From: Ulvibacterium sp039819225
GTDB taxonomy: Bacteria; Bacteroidota; Bacteroidia; Flavobacteriales; Flavobacteriaceae
Reading direction: 5' to 3'
DNA length: 37,188 nucleotides
Assembly: GCA_039819225.1 (NCBI GenBank)
Contig: JBCBSN010000016.1
Span: 1 to 37,188 of the forward strand
Made by a program: the position numbers and the translations under genes. Position 1 is the first letter of the stretch. Each line of letters begins with the position of its first letter. Shown one piece after another: positions 32,648 through 37,188 of the stretch. The notes beneath the pieces were generated by a model, which saw nothing but the letters and a program-made list of their open reading frames with translations, did not search any database and was not told the origin of the DNA.

Positions 32648-33366
32648 GCTTTTTTTGCACGCTTTAGGTCTTCCGGCGTATCTATCTCTATACCGCTGAC
32701 CTTGGTTTCTACCATCTTTATTCTTTTACCGTATTCCAGATACCGGATCGCTTCTATTTTTTCGGAGGCCTCTAGGGCCAACATGGGCAAACGCTGAAAA
32801 TCCATTAACGCCCTTTTCCGGAAGGCATAGATTCCCTTGTGCTTATAATAAGGACTATCCACATCAGTTGCCCTTGGATATGGAATGGGCGACCTTGAAA
32901 AATAAAGTGCGAAGTTCCGGTTATCCACAATGACCTTCACGGTATTCGGGTTATTTATTTCGTCTTCATCGGTAATCCGTACCATCAAGGACGCCAAATC
33001 GATTTCCTTTTCAGAATCCAGATAAAACACCTCCAAAACCTGTGCCAGACTCTCCCGGTCTATAAAGGGTTCATCTCCTTGTACGTTAACAATAATGTCC
33101 ACCTCCATATCCTGTACGGCCTCCGCAATGCGATCACTACCGCAATCATGTTCCTTATGACTCATAATGGCCGATCCTCCGGTATTCTTTACCGTATCGA
33201 AAATAGCCTGGTTATCGGTCACTACATATACCGCATCAAAGAGTTTGGTATTCACGGTAGCTTCATAGGTTCTCAGAATTACGGGTTTTCCGGACAGATC
33301 CTGCATCAATTTAGCAGGAAATCTAGATGCCGCATAACGCGCCGGAATCATGGCAATAGTCTTCAC
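32638..33366 (-). CDS. kdsB: 3-deoxy-manno-octulosonate cytidylyltransferase (CMP-Kdo synthetase)
   Basis: The 242-residue enzyme activates Kdo with CTP to CMP-Kdo for lipopolysaccharide inner core. It starts MKTIAMIPARYAASRFPAKL, and has N-V-Q-G-D-E-P-F-I, S-R-S-P-I-P-Y-P-R and H-K-G-I-Y-A-F-R-K, all KdsB signatures. Length is typical. It lies 40 bases after the DUF4126 gene and overlaps the HAD gene by ten bases. Given the KdnB-like neighbour, its natural substrate might be 8-amino-Kdo, since Shewanella KdsB is known to have such a preference; the sequence does not decide this. Confidence 0.96.
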   Translation of the reverse strand: MKTIAMIPARYAASRFPAKLMQDLSGKPVILRTYEATVNTKLFDAVYVVTDNQAIFDTVKNTGGSAIMSHKEHDCGSDRIAEAVQDMEVDIIVNVQGDEPFIDRESLAQVLEVFYLDSEKEIDLASLMVRITDEDEINNPNTVKVIVDNRNFALYFSRSPIPYPRATDVDSPYYKHKGIYAFRKRALMDFQRLPMLALEASEKIEAIRYLEYGKRIKMVETKVSGIEIDTPEDLKRAKKAWK

Positions 33367-33406
33367 GCTGACAAGGGATTAAGGAACATTTGTATACACA
33401 AGGTCT

Positions 33407-33982
33407 TTACAGGCTAGGTTTTGATCTTGGCCTTAGTTTTCGATATATCCTGAAAATAATGATCAAAATAATAATGACCAATACCGCCGCGAGAATGGGT
33501 GCAAAAATCGATGCAGTACTCACCGCCACAGCTGTTCCGGTCTCCACCGTGGAGATGACAGGGTTCGCCAGTCCTCCGGTAGATGTCGAGGAAGCCAAAC
33601 GTCCGGTCGCTCCCGCACCTTTTATGGCGGTAGCCGTGCCACCCCCGGCTATTATGGCCAGAGACCAGGTAACCACAGGATCCAGATTCGCAACCGTAGA
33701 AACCATTACGGCCGTACCCGCAATGGCCGCCAAGGGTATGGCCAAAGTATCCAAGAGATTGTCCACCCAAGGTATAAAATAGCCGAAAATTTCCACAACG
33801 GTGGCTACCCCTAGGGTAATAAGGGCGGTAGTGCTTCCGATCCATTGCCAATTTTCATTTAGCTCCCAAACATTAAAATAGGCGGCGAGACTAAGGGCAA
33901 AAAGGGGTAAAAACACCCGAAAACCCACGGAGGCGGCAAGTCCAATTCCCAAGAAAAGGCTAAGTATGGTTTCCGAGTTCAT
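33407..33982 (-). CDS. DUF4126 family membrane protein
   Basis: The 191-residue protein has about five membrane segments (for example LSLFLGIGLAASVGFRVFLP, and a final hydrophobic I-L-A-A-V-L-V-I-I-I-L-I-I-I-F) and a small-residue-rich middle (G-G-G-T-A-T-A-I-K-G-A-G-A-T-G). It ends in a basic tail R-K-L-R-P-R-S-K. This matches DUF4126, a membrane family without known function. It sits between the RecD-like helicase gene (49 bases) and kdsB (40 bases) and is likely in the same transcript. Confidence 0.85.
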   Translation of the reverse strand: MNSETILSLFLGIGLAASVGFRVFLPLFALSLAAYFNVWELNENWQWIGSTTALITLGVATVVEIFGYFIPWVDNLLDTLAIPLAAIAGTAVMVSTVANLDPVVTWSLAIIAGGGTATAIKGAGATGRLASSTSTGGLANPVISTVETGTAVAVSTASIFAPILAAVLVIIILIIIFRIYRKLRPRSKPSL

Positions 33983-34031
33983 AAAAATACTTTTGGAATC
34001 TGTTGGCTTTGTTTAACCTTACGAAATTAAC

Positions 34032-35471
34032 TTATTCACCGTCAAGAAAAAAATCGCTGGAAAAGCCGATGAGATATAACTTTTTTTTCGCCCTTGTAAT
34101 TGCGGTATACAGCCAACGAAGATATTCCATGCCAACACCATCCGGAAGGTAAGGCTGCTCCACAAAAACGGTGTCCCATTGTCCACCTTGGGATTTATGG
34201 CAGGTCATGGCATAGGAAAACTTTACCTGAAGCGCATTAAAGTAGCGATTGTTCTTTACGGCGGTGAACCTTTTGTAGCTTGATTTTTCATCTGCATAAT
34301 CCTGCATTACCGCTCTATATAGGCGATTCCCATCATCATAGGAAAGTGAAGGCGTGGGTGCCCTTATGGTATCCAAAAGGAGTACCGTCTCAAAGGGATT
34401 TTGTCCAGGATAATCTACCATTCTAACCTTTACCTCGGCAAATGAAAACCCATAAAGGACTTTTATGGCAAAGATTTCCAGAACTTCTATGATATCCCCG
34501 TTGGCAATAAACCCAGCTTTGGAATTAGGTTCCAACCAGAAATAACTGTTTCTTACCACCATCATATAATCTCCCGATGCGATTTCATTTTCCAAAAAAA
34601 GAATCCTGCTTCTGATATTGTTATTGTACATATTGGCCCTTTTGTTGGAACGTACAATAAAAGCCGTTTCTTCCATACCGTTTTGGGAATAGGAGATGTC
34701 CAAAGCTTCTTGGATTTCATAACCATCAATTAGCCTTACGATATCTTTGTAGGGCGAAATGTTAAACTGAAAGGCATCAAAAAAACGCTCACTTAACTGA
34801 TGTCTAAGTAATGTGGCATTGGCCAAGATACCTGAATCCTCTTCCTGACGGACTACTTCCTGCAGTTCTACTTGGATTACTTCCTTGTTATAGTTCAAAG
34901 CCAGTTTTCTTCCATTCAGAGCCGGGCTTAAATGCAACCGCACGGGAGGCAGTTGCGCAGTGTCCCCTACTAGAATCAATTTACAATTATGGCCGGAGTC
35001 TACGTAGCTCAGCAAATCGTCCAGCAGCGAACCATTTTCAAAAACCTGGGAATCCGTAGGTGCATCTGGGATCATGGAGGCCTCGTCTACGATAAAAACA
35101 GTATTCCGATGTTTGTTGGGGGCCAAAATAAATTGTATACCTTCTTCTTGTTTTCTTTTGGGAAGATAAATTTTTCGATGAACGGTAAATGCAGTGGCCA
35201 TGGAATAATTGGCCATCACTTTGGCGGCCCTACCTGTAGGGGCCATCAGTACATATTTCATGGAAATCCTCCATAAACTGTCTACTAGAGTACTGATCAG
35301 GGTAGTCTTTCCTGTTCCGGCATAACCCATTAACAGGAATACCCCATTGTTTTTAGCAGCTAAAAGAAAGCTGGCCAATTTTTGAAGAGCCAACTCCTGG
35401 TCCAAAGTAGGCCGGTGTGGAAATTGGTTTCCAAGGGTTTTAAAAAAAACAGTGGTCTTGTTACGGTGCAT
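34032..35471 (-). CDS. RecD-like ATP-dependent DNA helicase
   Basis: The 479-residue protein is a superfamily 1 helicase of the short RecD-like group. The Walker A loop is G-Y-A-G-T-G-K-T-T (49-57), Walker B is V-F-I-V-D-E-A-S-M, motif III is L-I-L-V-G-D-T-A-Q-L-P-P-V. The C-terminal part has Y-A-M-T-C-H-K-S-Q-G-G-Q-W-D-T-V and Y-T-A-I-T-R-A-K-K-K-L-Y-L-I-G. There is no RecB or RecC partner here and no N-terminal extension as in RecD2, so it probably works alone in DNA repair or replication. It is the first gene of the minus-strand operon that leads to kdsB. Confidence 0.93.
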   Translation of the reverse strand: MHRNKTTVFFKTLGNQFPHRPTLDQELALQKLASFLLAAKNNGVFLLMGYAGTGKTTLISTLVDSLWRISMKYVLMAPTGRAAKVMANYSMATAFTVHRKIYLPKRKQEEGIQFILAPNKHRNTVFIVDEASMIPDAPTDSQVFENGSLLDDLLSYVDSGHNCKLILVGDTAQLPPVRLHLSPALNGRKLALNYNKEVIQVELQEVVRQEEDSGILANATLLRHQLSERFFDAFQFNISPYKDIVRLIDGYEIQEALDISYSQNGMEETAFIVRSNKRANMYNNNIRSRILFLENEIASGDYMMVVRNSYFWLEPNSKAGFIANGDIIEVLEIFAIKVLYGFSFAEVKVRMVDYPGQNPFETVLLLDTIRAPTPSLSYDDGNRLYRAVMQDYADEKSSYKRFTAVKNNRYFNALQVKFSYAMTCHKSQGGQWDTVFVEQPYLPDGVGMEYLRWLYTAITRAKKKLYLIGFSSDFFLDGE

Positions 35472-35942
35472 AACCAGTCAAAGATAAACAGGATTTCTTC
35501 AAATACATTTTGGGCAAAACCAAATTACTGGGATGCCCGGAATCCCGATTCCTGCCCGTTATGATTTGGCAACTATTTTAGGCTTATTGGATATTGTCAG
35601 CTATCATGGTGTATATGTGGGTATTCCTTAAATTGGGCTTGCTTCATTGCGGAAGCCAACTTTTTACGGTCAAATACAATATATTGATTATCAATTGGCC
35701 CATATGAGGTTTTATGCTTTGTATTCAAAAGTTGCGAGGTTTAGGAGGTTATACCTTTCTCCAGACAGTATTGATTCCTACCCAAACCGGCCCACTTTCC
35801 GTTTGATTCATTAGGAACAAAAGGGTAAGAGCAAAGGCGGTTTTACCTCGGTTTACCGGGTAAAATCCCGGAAGAAAAATTAGGCGGTTTGCAAAAAAAT
35901 TGTAGATTTGTGATAACCGCTAAATATAAAAAACACTAAAGA
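35472..35942. other. Divergent intergenic region
   Basis: These 471 bases between the helicase (minus) and the next plus-strand gene hold no recognisable protein; the longest tidy plus-strand frame near 35533 has about 33 codons and looks like chance. Short palindromes are present: ATTGAT-T-ATCAAT at 35683-35695 and CCGGG-TAAAAT-CCCGG at 35856-35871. The plus-strand promoter at 35880-35910 lies at its right end. Confidence 0.5.
35880..35910 (+). promoter_or_regulatory. Probable promoter for the two-gene unit at 35943
   Basis: TTAG at 35880-35883, a 19-base spacer and TAGATTTG at 35903-35910. The -7 box is a full match to the Bacteroidota consensus and the -33 box differs in one base. The transcript would start about 26 bases before the ATG at 35943. 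Confidence 0.6.
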
Positions 35943-36593
35943 ATGAAGACCATAATTCAAATTGTACTTTGGATCGTATGTGTAGGGCTGGCCTATCTTA
36001 TCTATAAGTCCGTAACCGGGCCGATCGAGTTCAACAAGGTGAAGCAAGAACGTTTTGCCAAGGTAGTTTCCTCACTTAAGGACATCCGTAATTCACAAGA
36101 GGCCTACAAAACGGTGAATGGAAGATATGCGAAGGACTTCAATTCCCTTATTAAGTTTGTGGATACCGGAAAATATGTAATTACCCAGCAAAGGGATTCT
36201 TCATATATGGAGTATGACAAGGTATATCAAATCGATTTGTTAAAGGAAGTAAAGATTATTGACACTTTAGGTTTCGTTTCTGTTCGGGATTCCCTTTTTA
36301 AAAAGGACGATAGGTTCAAGAGCATGATGAACATCCCTGGAGCTCCGGGGGGCGAGAAGTTTGAAATGAAAGCCGACATTATAGAAAAAAGTGGTTATAG
36401 GGCTCCTGTCTTTGAGGTCAAAGCAGAAAAGACGACAGTGCTGCATGATCAACCGAAGAGTTTGTTGGCCAAGGAAATCGCGGAGATAGGTGTGGATGAA
36501 GTAAATGGCGATGTCATCAAAGTAGGCTCCTTGGAGGAAGTGAGCACTAGTGGCAATTGGCCTCCTATTTATGATAAAAAAGGTGAGAACTAA
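35943..36593 (+). CDS. Membrane-anchored protein of unknown function
   Basis: The 216-residue protein has one N-terminal membrane segment (MKTIIQIVLWIVCVGLAYLI) and then a helix with R-F-A-K-V-V-S-S-L-K-D-I-R-N-S-Q-E-A-Y-K, Y-A-K-D-F-N-S-L-I-K-F-V and V-R-D-S-L-F-K-K. A long N-terminal helix with a Y-A-K/F-N-S-L type block recalls pseudopilin-like or type II secretion minor components, but no prepilin cleavage site is visible. The rest is polar and probably periplasmic. The gene overlaps the start of the DUF3822 gene by 23 bases, which implies coupling. Confidence 0.8.
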   Translation: MKTIIQIVLWIVCVGLAYLIYKSVTGPIEFNKVKQERFAKVVSSLKDIRNSQEAYKTVNGRYAKDFNSLIKFVDTGKYVITQQRDSSYMEYDKVYQIDLLKEVKIIDTLGFVSVRDSLFKKDDRFKSMMNIPGAPGGEKFEMKADIIEKSGYRAPVFEVKAEKTTVLHDQPKSLLAKEIAEIGVDEVNGDVIKVGSLEEVSTSGNWPPIYDKKGEN

Positions 36594-37188
36594 TAACGAA
36601 GACCTTTCTGAGGATTTTTTAAAATTGTCCATTCAAGTAAGTTTGAATGGACTTTCTTTTTGTATTCTGGATACCATACGGCACAAAGTGCTGTTATCCG
36701 ATAAGCGTGTTTTTGAGGGCACCCTTTCCCATTATGGGATGCTTAAAGAGCTCAAGGCACTTTTTGACAAGCATTCATTTACAAAGAAAAGGTTTTCCGA
36801 AATTGTTGTCATCCATCAAAACCCATTGTTCGGGTTGGTTCCCGGACCCTTGTTCAATCCGAAAGAGTTACCCAATTATTTGAAGTTCAACGCCAAACTA
36901 TTGGCAAGTGACCATTTGGATTATGATGAAATAACAAGTCATGATATCGTAAATGTTTACGTGCCATTTGTAAACGTGAACAACTATATTTTCGATGTTT
37001 TTGGGGAATTTGTTTTTAAACACATGGGCTCCATATTGATCTCATCTTTGTTGAATAGCCATAATAGCGAAAAAAAACCGGTTTGCTATGTACATGTTGC
37101 GGACAATACGGTGGATATGGTTATACTACAACAGAAAAAGCTGCTGCTCTATAACTGCTTTTCATTTACCACAAAGGAAGATTTTTTG
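36571..37188 (+). CDS. DUF3822 family protein (C-terminus cut by window edge)
   Basis: From the ATG at 36571 the frame reads MIKKVRTNNEDLSEDFLKLS and is open to the window edge (206 codons). It contains L-N-G-L-S-F-C-I-L-D, H-Y-G-M-L-K-E-L-K-A-L-F-D, N-P-L-F-G-L-V-P-G-P-L-F and D-N-T-V-D-M-V-I-L-Q, which match DUF3822, a Bacteroidota family with an actin/hexokinase-like ATPase look. Function is unknown. In many flavobacteria this family is followed by the 16S rRNA methyltransferase gene rsmD, which would lie outside this window. The start inside the previous gene is preferred because no later ATG precedes the conserved part. Confidence 0.85.
   Translation, partial: MIKKVRTNNEDLSEDFLKLSIQVSLNGLSFCILDTIRHKVLLSDKRVFEGTLSHYGMLKELKALFDKHSFTKKRFSEIVVIHQNPLFGLVPGPLFNPKELPNYLKFNAKLLASDHLDYDEITSHDIVNVYVPFVNVNNYIFDVFGEFVFKHMGSILISSLLNSHNSEKKPVCYVHVADNTVDMVILQQKKLLLYNCFSFTTKEDFL

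Overview
The window looks like a chromosomal segment of a marine member of the Flavobacteriaceae (Bacteroidota). Pointers are a type IX secretion (T9SS) C-terminal sorting domain, lipoproteins with Bacteroidota-style lipoboxes, several promoters of the form TTTG-N19-TAnnTTTG, families typical of this phylum (DUF3822, DUF5690, DUF4126), fused aspartokinase-homoserine dehydrogenase, and short tandem repeats directly after stop codons. No tRNA, rRNA, CRISPR array, insertion sequence or phage gene was seen.

Layout. (1) 1-1359, minus strand: a collagen-like lipoprotein cut by the window edge, and a lipoprotein with thrombospondin type 3-like calcium-binding repeats. (2) 1593-6015, minus strand: five NTF2/SnoaL-like genes (one a frameshifted pseudogene, two a tandem duplicate) interleaved with two AraC-type regulators, one with a degenerate histidine-kinase ATPase-like N-terminus. 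(3) 6143-7678, minus: bifunctional NAD(P)H-hydrate repair enzyme. (4) 7732-12857, plus: thrA-thrB-thrC, preceded by a near-perfect promoter and a 29-codon Thr-rich leader peptide (candidate attenuator), with a long palindrome between thrA and thrB and a heptamer repeat after thrB. (5) 12912-17188, plus: gcvT-glsA-SDR-pterin dehydratase-yebC, ending at a bidirectional terminator. (6) 17257-23139, minus: a 1960-residue secreted M4 metalloprotease with four PKD/BspA-type repeat units, a malectin-like domain and a T9SS signal. (7) 23604-26208, plus: a small secreted unknown protein and a PhoD-like metallophosphatase fused to CHB_HEX_C and PA14 domains. (8) 26234-30160: an XRE-cupin regulator divergent from an operon of alcohol dehydrogenase, phosphonatase-like HAD hydrolase and DUF5690 transporter-like protein, read here as a candidate phosphonate-utilisation operon. 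(9) 30191-35471, minus: RecD-like helicase, DUF4126, kdsB, HAD hydrolase, a KdnB-like Kdo 8-oxidase and a PlsC-like acyltransferase, suggesting modified Kdo in the outer membrane. (10) 35880-37188, plus: a promoter, a membrane-anchored unknown protein and an overlapping DUF3822 gene cut by the window edge.

The most interesting items are the phosphonate-type operon with a putative operator and a dehydrogenase that has lost its structural-zinc cysteines, the threonine leader peptide, the kdsB-HAD-kdnB set without kdnA, the NTF2/AraC cluster with a decaying member, and the protease whose repeat units differ in length by whole BspA-type repeats.
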